Shown here: piece after piece, positions 53,651-62,148 of the stretch
Layout of the letters: each line of letters begins with the position of its first letter
Position numbering within the stretch: position 1 is the stretch's first letter
Assembly (NCBI RefSeq): GCF_000308215.1
Contig: NZ_CAJE01000012.1
Coordinates: forward strand, 568,894 to 632,893
DNA: 64,000 nucleotides
Direction of reading: 5' to 3'
DNA from: Methanomassiliicoccus luminyensis B10
GTDB lineage: Archaea; Thermoplasmatota; Thermoplasmata; Methanomassiliicoccales; Methanomassiliicoccaceae
Made by a program: the position numbers and the translations under genes
Notes under the pieces: model-generated
What the model was told of the DNA's origin: nothing
Databases searched by the model: none
Seen by the model: the letters and a program-made list of their open reading frames with translations, nothing else

Positions 53651-54032
53651 TCGCACCATATCTGCGGACGAGGGGGGACGCCCGGGCAAGGACGAGAAAC
53701 CTCATTTTATTGGGCCCCGGAAAAAGTGGGAGGGGGGCCTCGCGCGGCATGAAGCGTTCGACCACCGAACGTCCCGTGGATACGCTGGCGAGCACCTCGT
53801 AGATATGCTCGACGATGGGACCACATGGAGAAGAACGGAGAACAGCTCGATCAGGAGGGTGAGGGGCGGCGAGGAACACCAACATTAATCGACGGTCGTG
53901 CAGGGGTGGTTATGAACGGGCTCCTGTCGCTCCCCCGATGTTCGAGTATGGAACTCTAAATAAAGCTGAAGCAAAGGAAAACAGTAGCTCCATGTTAGCA
54001 GCCAGGCTGATTTCGTTCCGAGAACGATGCGC
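53651..54032. other. intergenic region, no gene recognised
   Basis: 382 nt. Short frames exist on both strands (about 53622-53888), but none has both a start signal and protein-like composition. The segment 53930-54000 is A/T-rich and may hold terminators for the convergent genes on either side. Nothing else is seen. Confidence 0.4.
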
Positions 54033-54434
54033 TCAGCTCACCGCTTTCTTCACCAGATCGGCAATCCTAGCCTCTTCGGCGGGGGTCAAGTCCTTCAGCG
54101 CGAAGGCGACCGGCCACATGACTCCCTCATCAAGGTTCGCCACGTCATTGAAGCCGAGCGTCATGTACCTCTCCTTGAACTTCTCTCCGGCGCGGAAGAA
54201 GCAGACGATCTTGCCATCCTTGGCGTATGCGGGCATCCCATACCAGAGCCTAGGCGTCAGGGAGGGGACGCTGGCCATGATCACGGCGTGAGGCCGCTCG
54301 CCCATGGCACGGTATTCCCCTGGCATCGCGGCGATAACGTCCAGCACGGCGCTTTCACCCTCGGCTTGCTTGGCGGTGCTCTTGGCAGTTTTTTGCTCAT
54401 CGTCCTGCACAAGTTGCGGTCGTGTGTTCCCCAA
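54033..54434 (-). CDS. DUF1801-family protein
   Basis: A 133-residue protein of the DUF1801 (YdhG-like) family. Typical features: [34 protein letters not shown], a strand-rich SRPBCC-like or NTF2-like small domain. Function unknown. The start is TTG (54432-54434): GAGGTG lies 6 nt upstream, and the in-frame Met codons further upstream overlap the TATA box region (about 54478-54492). A Lys/Gln/Ala-rich N-terminal segment precedes the domain. Confidence 0.7.
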   Translation of the reverse strand: MGNTRPQLVQDDEQKTAKSTAKQAEGESAVLDVIAAMPGEYRAMGERPHAVIMASVPSLTPRLWYGMPAYAKDGKIVCFFRAGEKFKERYMTLGFNDVANLDEGVMWPVAFALKDLTPAEEARIADLVKKAVS

Positions 54435-54623
54435 GTATGTCACCTCATTTTTCCGATGTAGAACGATCGTTTTTAAACGCATATAAATATTGAGAAAATT
54501 ACGCTGGATGGAGGGGGTGTGCACAAAAAGGAGTTCACCAAAATGTTCAGCCAGCGCCGAGGGGCAGGTCCGGTGAAGCGGTCAGGCCAAAATCTCTGGG
54601 GGACATCCGAATTAGAATAGAGG

Positions 54624-54698
54624 CGCACACGGAGGGATTCGAACCCTCGACTTGCAGCTTAGGAGGCTGCCGCCATATCCAAGCTAGGCCACGTGTGC
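54624..54698 (-). tRNA. tRNA-Arg (anticodon CCU)
   Basis: The minus strand folds as a complete cloverleaf: acceptor GCACACG/CGTGTGC, D-arm GCC/GGC, anticodon stem GCAGC/GCTGC with loop CTCCTAA (anticodon CCU, reading AGG), and T-arm GAGGG-TTCGAAT-CCCTC. Discriminator G; CCA is not encoded. The last 25 nt plus 4 nt of 3' flank (54620-54648) recur exactly at 58758-58786. Confidence 0.93.
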
Positions 54699-54750
54699 TT
54701 GTGTTCGCATAAGGGAATTGGATAGAAAAGGTTTGCTGAGGGGTTTGAGC

Positions 54751-55527
54751 TTACTGCTTCTCCTGGGGGAGTTCTTCCTCGGCGATCTCCTCCGGGGCAG
54801 CTTCTTCAGCGACCTCGGCGGGAGCGCTCTTGACGTACTCCTCGATGAAGCGGACGTTCAGGGCGCCCAGGGCCTCCCTGAGGTCGGCCACGACGCGGTA
54901 CTTCGCGAGCATCCACTTCTGGTCGTACTTGCCGACATCGGGCAGGACAATGCTGACGTCCTTGCCGTCGACGGTGATGCCGAAGCCCTCGGTGGTGCCG
55001 TAGTCCATCTCCAGAATGCTCTTTACCTTCTCCTCGTCGCCCTCGGTCTTGGAGAGCACCTTGAAGTGGTACTTCAGGTTCTTGCCGGCGAGGCGCCTGT
55101 TGAAGTCGACGCGGACGCGTCCGGCGGTGACGGCGGTGATGATGCCGACGCGGTTCCTGATGTTGACCTCCATGCCGACGTGGGGCTCGATCTCCTGCTT
55201 CAGGAACTCCCTGAGAGGGAGCATCTCCACGAGCTTGGGGTCTCTCTGCCCGGCTGCCTTCTCGGCCGGGACCACAATGTCGTACTCCTTGCCGACCTCA
55301 GCGCCCTCAAGGGCCTCATCCAGGCCGGGGAACACTCTGCCGCCCCCGACCAAGATGGGGATGGGGACGTACTGGAGCTTCTCGTTGTAGACGCCGTTGT
55401 CCTTGGCGGTCTCGGCGTTGGTGGTGTCGAAGATCTCGTTCGAATCCTCGGTCCAGCCGTCGAAGTCGATGCGTACAATGTCTCCCTTGACGACCTTAGC
55501 GGCTTGGTTGGTATCTTCATTGGACAT
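54751..55527 (-). CDS. FKBP-type peptidyl-prolyl isomerase (SlyD-like, long)
   Basis: A 258-residue prolyl isomerase/chaperone. The FKBP domain is split by an insert-in-flap: VKGDIVRIDFDGWTE and FDTTN at the start, LVGGGRVFPGLDEALEGAEVGKE, then the SlyD-like IF segment (VPAEKAAGQRDPKLV... VGMEVNIRN... ITAVTAGRVRVDFNRRLAGK). An extra C-terminal domain (about 170-235) and an acidic tail ending EEELPQEKQ follow. The ATG at 55527 follows AGGGTGAT; a TATA box ACTATAAAAT is about 55 nt upstream. Confidence 0.9.
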   Translation of the reverse strand: MSNEDTNQAAKVVKGDIVRIDFDGWTEDSNEIFDTTNAETAKDNGVYNEKLQYVPIPILVGGGRVFPGLDEALEGAEVGKEYDIVVPAEKAAGQRDPKLVEMLPLREFLKQEIEPHVGMEVNIRNRVGIITAVTAGRVRVDFNRRLAGKNLKYHFKVLSKTEGDEEKVKSILEMDYGTTEGFGITVDGKDVSIVLPDVGKYDQKWMLAKYRVVADLREALGALNVRFIEEYVKSAPAEVAEEAAPEEIAEEELPQEKQ

Positions 55528-55724
55528 AAATATCACCCTGAATCAATGGCTGAATATGAGGTGGTGTCATTAATTCGTTGATTTTATAGTTTGTGGTGTT
55601 CCGGCAGGCCCTGTTTTCAATGTGTGTGGAGCATGCTCCCGCCGGACTGAATTTTACCCCTGCCTTCATCCGAGGCCGCCTCACACATAAAGTTCAAATC
55701 ACAGTGTTGAATTCGAGGTCATAG

Positions 55725-55801
55725 GCCACCATGGCATAGCTCGGTAGCGCGGCTGACTTGTAATCAGCAGGTCGGGAGTTCGAATCTCCCTGGTGGCTCC
55801 A
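55725..55801 (+). tRNA. tRNA-Thr (anticodon UGU)
   Basis: Complete cloverleaf: acceptor GCCACCA/TGGTGGC, anticodon stem GCTGA/TCAGC with loop CTTGTAA (anticodon UGU, reading ACA), T-arm GGGAG-TTCGAAT-CTCCC. Discriminator T (55798) followed by an encoded CCA (55799-55801). It lies between the divergent-facing FKBP promoter and the DUF2178 gene. Confidence 0.95.
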
Positions 55802-55828
55802 ATTATCCCCATGAACGGCCATGCCGTG

Positions 55829-56251
55829 CTACATTCGGCTGGAATAATACTGGGTCAGGGAGATAACCAGCACGAGCTCCAGCACCAACAAAGATGAGAC
55901 TACGAGGAGGACGCCGACATCCGCGCCAATGATCCCCAATATCATGATGACCGCCGATATGGCGAGCACGATGAGGAAATTGGCCTTTGACCCGGCCTTC
56001 TCCCGGACCCTCACGTTCCTTTCATCGTTCACTTCGATCTCCTTCCGCCTCATCGTTTCCCCGTCCTCGTTTATGAACAGCCTGATAACCACGTTGCCGA
56101 TGCCCACGGATGCCGCCGCGGCACCGAGCCCGTAGCATAAGCCCGAGATCGTTTTCACGCTTTCGTCGACAAAGACAAAGGCCCCTATGGCGAGCAAAGT
56201 CGCGCCCAGCGCTGCCAGGAGCACATATGGCAAGAGATTCTTCCCGTTCAT
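55829..56251 (-). CDS. DUF2178-like membrane protein
   Basis: A 140-residue protein with four membrane helices in two pairs (about 8-28 and 35-58; 88-105 and 110-132). The cytoplasmic loop between the pairs, IEVNDERNVRVREKAG, is the diagnostic DUF2178 motif. This family often travels with a small XRE regulator, as here: the regulator stop is 3 nt before this ATG. Function unknown. Confidence 0.8.
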   Translation of the reverse strand: MNGKNLLPYVLLAALGATLLAIGAFVFVDESVKTISGLCYGLGAAAASVGIGNVVIRLFINEDGETMRRKEIEVNDERNVRVREKAGSKANFLIVLAISAVIMILGIIGADVGVLLVVSSLLVLELVLVISLTQYYSSRM

Positions 56252-56254
56252 TGG

Positions 56255-56452
56255 TCACGCCCCCTCATAAATGAAGACCTCCTCGATGCTCAGGTCAAAG
56301 TACCTCGCGATCTTGAACGCCAGCTCTATTGATGGGTTGTACCGCCCGTTCTCCAGGGACCCGATGGTCTGTCTCGATACTCCCAGAAGATCGGCGAGTT
56401 CTTCCTGCTTCAGACCTCGCCGCCTGCGAAGCTCTTCAAGCCGGTTCTTCAT
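56255..56452 (-). CDS. XRE-family transcriptional regulator (small)
   Basis: A 65-residue DNA-binding protein consisting of one HTH: RLEELRRRRGLKQEELADLL, then GVSRQTIGSLENGRYNPS. It is the YozG/HigA-like repressor type that pairs with a DUF2178 membrane protein. The ATG at 56452 was chosen because a 26-bp perfect palindrome and the promoter lie at 56464-56489, inside the longer frame. Autoregulation through that palindrome is likely. Confidence 0.85.
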   Translation of the reverse strand: MKNRLEELRRRRGLKQEELADLLGVSRQTIGSLENGRYNPSIELAFKIARYFDLSIEEVFIYEGA

Positions 56453-56463
56453 TCCGTTGCCTG

Positions 56464-56489
56464 AATATGGAAAGTATACTTTCCATATT
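56464..56489. promoter_or_regulatory. 26-bp perfect palindrome over XRE-DUF2178 promoter
   Basis: Each half reads AATATGGAAAGTA; the second half is its exact reverse complement. On the minus strand it overlaps a TATA-like TTTAATATG (56483-56491) and ends 12 nt before the regulator's ATG. It is the expected operator of the small XRE repressor. Confidence 0.7.
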
Positions 56490-56570
56490 AAACTATCCAT
56501 GGGGCCTGATAAGATCATCCAGCCGGGGCTTGACGGAGTCGATGCAGCACGTCACCAGTCCATGTCCTGC

Positions 56571-56918
56571 TCACAGCCAGACAGTGTCATCATCCCGGTA
56601 GTCGACCTTGAGCACAAGGAACCCGAAGTCCTCCTCCGCCGCGGGGGTCTCGTGCACCTCTCCCGGCTCGCATACCACAATGTCCCCGGGCTCCAGGGAG
56701 AGGCGGGTACCGCTGACGACGAAGGAGCCTCTGCCAAGGACATAGAATACCTCGGTCTGGACTTTGTGGTAGTGCGGCGGCACCGCCTCTCCCCTCCGAA
56801 AGCGGACCTCCTGGACCAGGTCGACGTTCTTCGGCAGGAACCCCTGGCCCAGCAGCCTCTTCTTGCGGTACCCTTTCCCTTCCACCCACTCGCCCGAGCT
56901 CGCCCTGAAGTGCTTCAT
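56571..56918 (-). CDS. cupin-domain protein
   Basis: A 115-residue single-domain cupin. Motif 1 is PPHYHKVQTEVFYVLGRG, with two His and Glu as metal ligands, and motif 2 is PGDIVVCEPGEVHE with the third His. It may be an isomerase, dioxygenase or small-molecule binder. The ATG at 56918 follows AGGTGA. It starts 5 nt downstream of the aminotransferase stop, so the two are one operon and may share a substrate. Confidence 0.85.
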   Translation of the reverse strand: MKHFRASSGEWVEGKGYRKKRLLGQGFLPKNVDLVQEVRFRRGEAVPPHYHKVQTEVFYVLGRGSFVVSGTRLSLEPGDIVVCEPGEVHETPAAEEDFGFLVLKVDYRDDDTVWL

Positions 56919-56922
56919 TCCG

Positions 56923-58248
56923 TCACCTTGCGGCGTCGCGCAATGCGCTGGCGAGGATATCAATCCCTTCGTCGATTACGCTCTCGTCCGTGCTCAGGGG
57001 AGGCACGAAGCGTATGGCTGATCGCCCCGCTCCGAGGAGGACGAGCCCGTGCCTGAAGCAGAAATCGGTCACCCCATCCCTGAACTCGGAGGCCGGCTCC
57101 TTGGTGCGGCGGTCCTTCACCAGCTCGATGGCTTGCATCAGCCCCAGGCCGCGCACGTCGCCAATCGCGTCGAACTTTTCTTGCAGCTCCGACAGGCGCT
57201 TGTTCAGGTAAGCTCCCATCCTCTCCGCATTGGCTACCAGGCCCTCGCCCTCGATGACCTTGAACGTAGCGAGGGAGGCGGCACAGGCGAGAAGGTTTCC
57301 GCCATAGGTGTTGGAGTGGGCCGCCGGCCCGAAGTCCATGGGGGCGGGGAACACCGTGGCCGCGATGGGAGTGCCGGAGCCCAGGGACTTGGCGGTGCAC
57401 AATACGTCCGGCACCACCCCGGAATGTTCGATCACCCACATCCTGCCGGTGCGGCCCATTCCGGCCTGGACCTCGTCATCCACCAGCAGGATGCCGTGCT
57501 CCCGGCATATCCTCGATATCTCCGGCACGAACGCCTTGGGCGGCACGATGTAGCCGCCCTCCCCCTGCACTGGCTCCACGAACAGCGCCGCCACCTCTTC
57601 GGGCGGCAGGAAGGTCGGGAAGTACACTTCCTCCAGGACCTTGGCGCAGTGCATGCCGCAGCTCTCCGGGCTCATGCCGTAGGCGCAGCGGTAGCAGTAT
57701 GCGTAGGGGATGTGCTCGACCCCCGGCACCAGGGGAAAGTACCTCTCCTGCTGCACGGCCTTGCTCGCCGTCAGCGACAGCGCGCCCATGGTGCGGCCGT
57801 GGAAGCCACCGATGAAGGAGATGAACCTCTTCCTCCCAGTGTGCCAGCGGGCCAGCTTCATGGCCGCCTCGTTGCTCTCGGCCCCGCTGTTGCTGAAGAA
57901 CACTTTCTTCTCATAGTTCCCGGGCGTCACCTCATCAAGCTTCTGGGCGAGCTCGACTTGGGCGTCATAGTAGAAGTCGGTGCCAGCGTAGTGGAACAGC
58001 CTGCCCGCCTGCTCCTGCACCGCCTTGACCACCGCGGGGTGCTGGAAGCCGACGTTGAGAACAGAGACCCCCGCGACGAAGTCTATGTAGGTGTTGCCAT
58101 CCACGTCGGTGACGGTCCCTCCCCTGGCCTCACGAATTGCCAGCGGGTGGGCCTTGGTGGCGGTGGCGATGTAGCGACGGTCCTTTTCTATAAGAGCGCG
58201 AGCCTTCGGCCCCGGAGGCTCGACTACGATCCTGGCGTGCTTCCCCAT
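56923..58248 (-). CDS. class III aminotransferase (4-aminobutyrate/ornithine type or broad racemase)
   Basis: A 441-residue PLP enzyme. Cofactor contacts are NSGAESNEAAMKLAR and DDEVQAGMGRTG; the Schiff-base Lys is in TAKSLGSGTP. An internal Cys motif CYRCAYG...CGMHC matches the archaeal branch that includes 4-aminobutyrate and ornithine aminotransferases and broad amino-acid racemases. The reaction is therefore uncertain. A TATA-like GTATTATATCG is at 58279-58289 (minus). In an operon with the cupin. Confidence 0.88.
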   Translation of the reverse strand: MGKHARIVVEPPGPKARALIEKDRRYIATATKAHPLAIREARGGTVTDVDGNTYIDFVAGVSVLNVGFQHPAVVKAVQEQAGRLFHYAGTDFYYDAQVELAQKLDEVTPGNYEKKVFFSNSGAESNEAAMKLARWHTGRKRFISFIGGFHGRTMGALSLTASKAVQQERYFPLVPGVEHIPYAYCYRCAYGMSPESCGMHCAKVLEEVYFPTFLPPEEVAALFVEPVQGEGGYIVPPKAFVPEISRICREHGILLVDDEVQAGMGRTGRMWVIEHSGVVPDVLCTAKSLGSGTPIAATVFPAPMDFGPAAHSNTYGGNLLACAASLATFKVIEGEGLVANAERMGAYLNKRLSELQEKFDAIGDVRGLGLMQAIELVKDRRTKEPASEFRDGVTDFCFRHGLVLLGAGRSAIRFVPPLSTDESVIDEGIDILASALRDAAR

Positions 58249-58757
58249 GTCCTGTCGCTACAACGTTGGGCTCGGGCGATATAATACCGTTTCTGGCGTG
58301 GCGCGACATATCGGTTTACACCATAGTAACGATAACGATGACTCCACCTCCGACCAATGATGTCTCTTCATAGTCAGAGGCTTCAATTTCACGTAGTCTC
58401 GCATATCGAACTGGCGAAAGCAAACAGAAGACCCATAGAACCAAGCCAATGCCATGCCGCATCTAACATGAAGATGATCGATGAATGATGGGCCTAGGAT
58501 TGCACAAGAGCTATCGGAAAGAATGACGTTGGATCAAAAAGGATGACATTCTATCATAGTCAACTTTTTTCTCAATTCTGTCCAGCCTCTGCTCGATTCG
58601 AACCGGCCCGTAGATATTGGCGCCGACATCCTAAGCCATAGGGGAACCTTCAGCCATGATTGTGGCTGAGAAAGAAAATAATGACATTTAATGCAACTTC
58701 CCTCCAGAGCGCCGAAAATGGTTATCGACTTTAAGGACTGGATGTCCGAATGGAATG
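58249..58757. other. intergenic region, no gene recognised
   Basis: About 510 nt without a firm frame. The left edge has the aminotransferase promoter. The rest is A/T-richer than the window average, with short frames that look non-coding. The right edge leads into the tRNA-Arg 3' duplicate. Confidence 0.4.
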
Positions 58758-58786
58758 GAGGCGCACACGGAGGGATTCGAACCCTC
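58758..58786 (-). repeat. duplicate of tRNA-Arg(CCU) 3' end (29 nt exact)
   Basis: These 29 nt are identical to 54620-54648: the tRNA T-arm, acceptor 3' strand, discriminator and 4 nt of flank. Similarity continues loosely about 20 nt further into the 3' flank (GAtgTCCGAAT versus GAcaTCCGAAT). Instead of the rest of a tRNA, a hairpin CCACAAA-TCAC-TTTGTGG precedes it. It lies 45 nt after the stop of the ACT-domain gene. It could be an att-site relic or a 3'-end processing signal. Confidence 0.75.
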
Positions 58787-58831
58787 CGCCACAAAGTGAT
58801 TTGTGGGGCGGATGGAAAGCCAAAGTTGCCC

Positions 58832-59515
58832 TCAATCTTCCGGGTTCATCTTTTCCGCGGACTCGATGCACTTCGACAGGATGGAGTACGCCTGCATCAT
58901 GTCGTCGGCGTCGACGATGAAGATGGTGTCGGTGAACACGCTGACCGACTCCAGGACATTGATGCCCCCGTCGGCGAGGTTGTTGGCCAGGTACGCGAAC
59001 ACGCCGCTGGTCTCACTGATGCGCTCCGGCGATTTCACCGAGATCTCCACTAAGTTCATACGAGTCTTGACCACGTTCTCCGGCCCCACCGAGTTCACCA
59101 CCTCGGCCTTCAGCTTCTCATCGGCGATGATGGTGATGGCCTGGGTACCCTGGATCACCTGCATGATCGACTTCTCGTTGAGGAGCTTCTTGAAGATGGC
59201 CTCCAGCCGGTGCAGGACCGTCCAGTCGTTCTTGGCGGTGACAATGCAGATCTTGGTCTTCAGCTCCAGGCGGGAGTTTCGCAGCACGCGGAGGATCTCG
59301 TTCTCATGGTCCTGCCTCCCCAGCTTCACGGCGTAGCGGCGGCAGGCGATCATGACGGCCTCCTCATTGGATATGTTGAGGTCTCTCATTATGAGCCGGG
59401 CCAATGAAGAATAGTTTATGAGATCCTTGGAAATGCAATCCTTGACGCTAGGGTGCGCGTCAATGTACACCCTGGTCCTCTCAGCTATGCTCTCCTTCTG
59501 CACTTCCTTTTTCAT
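58832..59515 (-). CDS. ACT-domain regulator of amino-acid metabolism (COG2150-like)
   Basis: A 227-residue protein. An N-terminal helical/winged-helix region (about 1-80, SIAERTRVYIDAHPSVKDCI, LARLIMRDL) is followed by two ACT-like segments (about 85-145 and 150-220, with VKSPERISETSGVFAYLANNLADGGINVLE). It matches the archaeal COG2150 group, predicted to sense amino acids. The ATG at 59515 fits a TATA-like CATTTAAGAG about 30 nt upstream. The tRNA 3' duplicate lies after its stop. Confidence 0.8.
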   Translation of the reverse strand: MKKEVQKESIAERTRVYIDAHPSVKDCISKDLINYSSLARLIMRDLNISNEEAVMIACRRYAVKLGRQDHENEILRVLRNSRLELKTKICIVTAKNDWTVLHRLEAIFKKLLNEKSIMQVIQGTQAITIIADEKLKAEVVNSVGPENVVKTRMNLVEISVKSPERISETSGVFAYLANNLADGGINVLESVSVFTDTIFIVDADDMMQAYSILSKCIESAEKMNPED

Positions 59516-59680
59516 TGGGTCGAGAGAATAACGGGGTCTGCTCTTAAATGTTTTCACCAGGGACCGCTGGGGGGCCACCACGCCAGCGGCCGGGCGCCGA
59601 GATAGCTCATGATTTCCTCCCCTTCCCGCCGAAGTGATGCCATCACTTGAAATAAGGCGACCTTGCATTGAAATTGAACG

Positions 59681-59941
59681 ATGCCTGAGCCGAGCGTCCT
59701 ACTGAAGATCCAAGCGGCCCGCTCAGACGAGAAGGCCAGGAGCCTGGCGGAGCGGTTCAGGACCGACGGCTTCGCCCCGTTCGAGGAGCAGGATATATTG
59801 ATAGGCTTCGTCAGGGCCGTAGAGGAGGACGAGAACGGATACACCATCACTATCGAGATGTCGGAAGCGGTGGTGGACGGCTACCTCCGCGGACAGCCTT
59901 GGGACTTCCCCGAGGACGAGTGGAGCCTCGACGACGAGTGA
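59681..59941 (+). CDS. small hypothetical protein
   Basis: An 86-residue acidic protein. The pattern KIQAARSDEKARSLAERFRTDGF, then strands GFVRAVEEDENGYTITIEMSE, suggests a small alpha/beta domain. No family is recognised. It ends 7 nt before the zinc-ribbon gene, so the two are probably one unit. Confidence 0.6.
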   Translation: MPEPSVLLKIQAARSDEKARSLAERFRTDGFAPFEEQDILIGFVRAVEEDENGYTITIEMSEAVVDGYLRGQPWDFPEDEWSLDDE

Positions 59942-59948
59942 GCCCCTA

Positions 59949-60170
59949 ATGTTTTTCACCGAGGGGATGCAATGGTCCAGCATGCATCGCAGTGTCCCCT
60001 TGACCAAGACGGTCCAATGTCCCAAATGTGGGCTTCGCCAGCAGATCACCTTCACGGACGATTCCGTGGGAGTGGAACAGCGGTGCATCGGCTGCGACGA
60101 GTTCGTATGGTTCGTTCTCCCCCCGGCCGGGTCGGTCATCAAGGACACTTTCAAGCGGCTTTTCGGGTGA
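59949..60170 (+). CDS. small zinc-ribbon protein
   Basis: A protein of up to 73 residues with a Cys4 ribbon: CPKCG (about residues 24-28) and CIGC (about 46-49). The start is uncertain: ATG at 59949, 59967 or 59982 are in frame, and GAGGGG abuts the second. The ribbon may bind nucleic acid or serve as a structural unit. It follows the small acidic gene closely. Confidence 0.65.
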   Translation: MFFTEGMQWSSMHRSVPLTKTVQCPKCGLRQQITFTDDSVGVEQRCIGCDEFVWFVLPPAGSVIKDTFKRLFG

Positions 60171-60179
60171 CGCCCGCGC

Positions 60180-60860
60180 CTACCAACCAGTCGCATAGCT
60201 GATGGAGAACACCGTGAATCCCAGCGCAGCCAGGAACAGGACCGCCGGCCACCTCCTGCGGTTCAGGTTCCTGGCATAAGCCGCCCCCAGGACGGCCATC
60301 ATGGCGGTGGCCATCAGCCGCGACCAGTATATCCCGCCCTTGAGGTCCCCCAACAGGAGCAGCGGGGCCACCAGGGGGATGACGAACAGCACGTCTATCG
60401 CCACGATCCCCAGGGCATAGCGCCGGTCCGCTTTGCCCGGCCGGTACGAGGCGGTGCGGGGGTCCCGCTCGGGGACGCCCGCGGCGATCTCGTCAAGAAT
60501 GCGCTTCTTCTGCTCCCTGCTCAGCCCGGCGGCGATGGTGTCGTCCAGGGCATCCATGGCGGAACCCCTGGTCCCCGGGTCGTTGAGGACCTGGAGGTCG
60601 TACACCACCTGGTCGGCCTTGGCCCGGTTTATCAGGTTCCCGTACATCACGGAGAGGCCGTCGATGATGCCCCATACGGCGTTCACCGAGAAGGCCAGGA
60701 GGATGACCGTGAGCACCTCGAGCCGGGAGCCGGCGATGCCGCCCAAGAGCCCCAGGGTGACCACCACCATCCATACGGCGTAGAAGCACTCGCCCAGCCG
60801 GTCGCCCAGGGGCAGGTACTCCTCATAATATTCCTTGATGCTCCTCGGTCCGAGGTCCAT
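60180..60860 (-). CDS. VIT1/CCC1-like membrane protein
   Basis: A 226-residue protein with about five membrane helices. The first, GLLGGIAGSRLEVLTVILLAF, and the segment AVWGIIDGLSVMYG resemble VIT-family iron/manganese transporters, which have a soluble metal-binding loop between TM2 and TM3 (here about 80-135, rich in Asp/Glu). Transport of Fe or Mn is a family guess. It is convergent with the zinc-ribbon gene (9 nt). Confidence 0.6.
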   Translation of the reverse strand: MDLGPRSIKEYYEEYLPLGDRLGECFYAVWMVVVTLGLLGGIAGSRLEVLTVILLAFSVNAVWGIIDGLSVMYGNLINRAKADQVVYDLQVLNDPGTRGSAMDALDDTIAAGLSREQKKRILDEIAAGVPERDPRTASYRPGKADRRYALGIVAIDVLFVIPLVAPLLLLGDLKGGIYWSRLMATAMMAVLGAAYARNLNRRRWPAVLFLAALGFTVFSISYATGW

Positions 60861-60955
60861 ATCAGTGATCCGGGGGATAATCCCGGCCCGCCGTCATAAT
60901 ACATGCGCGAGCTCGGCCGCGCTCACAGGATGAAAAAAGGAAGGAAGGGGCGAGC

Positions 60956-62146
60956 TCAACCCTTGGCCGAGGAGGCCAGGAAGCTCTTGAAGATGCCGTT
61001 GAACTCCCGGAGGGACCGCTCGCTCACGATGAGCGGCGGGATCAGGCGGACCACCCTGCCAGCGCAGACGTTGACCAGGATGCCGCTCCGGAACGCCAGC
61101 TCCTGCAGCCTCTTGGCCTCGTCGCCCATCTCCATTCCGATGATGAACCCCTTCCCGCGGACCTCCTTCACGACGTCGGACCCCGAGGCGATGGAGCTCA
61201 GCTCCCGCATCCACTTTCCGCCGATGTCGGCGGCCCGGTCGGGGATCCTCTCGGCCTTCATGGTCTCGATGACCGTCCTGGCCACCGCGCAGGCGAGCTG
61301 GTTCCCTCCGAAGGTGGTGCCGTGCGTTCCGGGAGTGAAGGTCGACGCTATCTCCCGGGAGGTCAGGCACGCCCCGATGGGGACCCCGTTCCCCAGGGCC
61401 TTGGCCAGGCTCACTATGTCCGGCACCACGCCGTAATGCTGGAAGCCGAACCACTTGCCCGTCCGCCCCATCCCGGTCTGGACCTCGTCCACTATGAACA
61501 GGGCGCCCTTCTCGTCGCACACGTCCCGGGCGGTGCGGAAGAACTCCTCGCCGGCGGGGATCACCCCTCCCTCGCCCTGGATCGGCTCGCAGATGAACGC
61601 CGCGGTGTCCTTGGTCACCGCGCCCTTGAGGGCCTCGACGTCGCCGTAGTCGACGAAGTCGAAGGCCTTGGAGAGCAGGGGCTCGAAGCCATGCTGGTAC
61701 TTCGGCTGGCCGGTGGCCGACAGCGACGCGGCGATGCGGCCGTGGAAGGAGTTGTTGGTCGATACCAGGCGGGTGCGCCCGGTATGCTTGACCGCAAGCT
61801 TCAGCGCGGCCTCGTTGGCCTCTGCCCCGCTGTTGACGAAAAGCGTGGCACTCAGGGGCGCCGGGGCGATGGAGGCGATAGATTCGGCCGCCAAAGCCTG
61901 CTCCCTGTTCAGGTACAGGTTCGAGGCATGCATGAGCTTCTGGGCCTGCTCGCAGACGGTCCTCACCACCGCGAGGTGGGAGTAGCCGAGCGAAACGACG
62001 GCGATGCCCGCTACCAGGTCGATGTACCTCTTGCCTTCGAGGTCGTAGAGGAACTCCTTCTCGCCGCGATCGAAGCACACCTGCTGGCGCGCGTAGTTCT
62101 GGAACAGGTATTGCTTGTCCAGTTCCTTGACTTGTTCGATATTCAT
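60956..62146 (-). CDS. argD: acetylornithine aminotransferase
   Basis: A 396-residue class III PLP aminotransferase making N-acetylornithine. Cofactor site NSGAEANEAALKLAV, DEVQTGMGRTG, Schiff-base Lys in SLAKALGNGVPIG, and the N-terminal LYDLEGKRYIDLVAGIAV. The ATG at 62146 was chosen: it lies 2 nt after the argB stop, and the longer frame overlaps argB. It is the last gene of the argJ-argB-argD operon, which gives the specific function. Confidence 0.94.
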   Translation of the reverse strand: MNIEQVKELDKQYLFQNYARQQVCFDRGEKEFLYDLEGKRYIDLVAGIAVVSLGYSHLAVVRTVCEQAQKLMHASNLYLNREQALAAESIASIAPAPLSATLFVNSGAEANEAALKLAVKHTGRTRLVSTNNSFHGRIAASLSATGQPKYQHGFEPLLSKAFDFVDYGDVEALKGAVTKDTAAFICEPIQGEGGVIPAGEEFFRTARDVCDEKGALFIVDEVQTGMGRTGKWFGFQHYGVVPDIVSLAKALGNGVPIGACLTSREIASTFTPGTHGTTFGGNQLACAVARTVIETMKAERIPDRAADIGGKWMRELSSIASGSDVVKEVRGKGFIIGMEMGDEAKRLQELAFRSGILVNVCAGRVVRLIPPLIVSERSLREFNGIFKSFLASSAKG

Positions 62147-62148
62147 AA

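Noticed and set aside
53622-53888. Overlapping short frames on both strands
   Set aside because: Neither has a ribosome site or protein-like pattern; probably non-coding.
54620-58786. Integrated mobile element between tRNA-Arg and its 3' duplicate
   Set aside because: The fragment lies on the wrong side of the tRNA for simple 3'-end integration, no integrase or phage-like gene is present, and the genes between look like ordinary chromosome.
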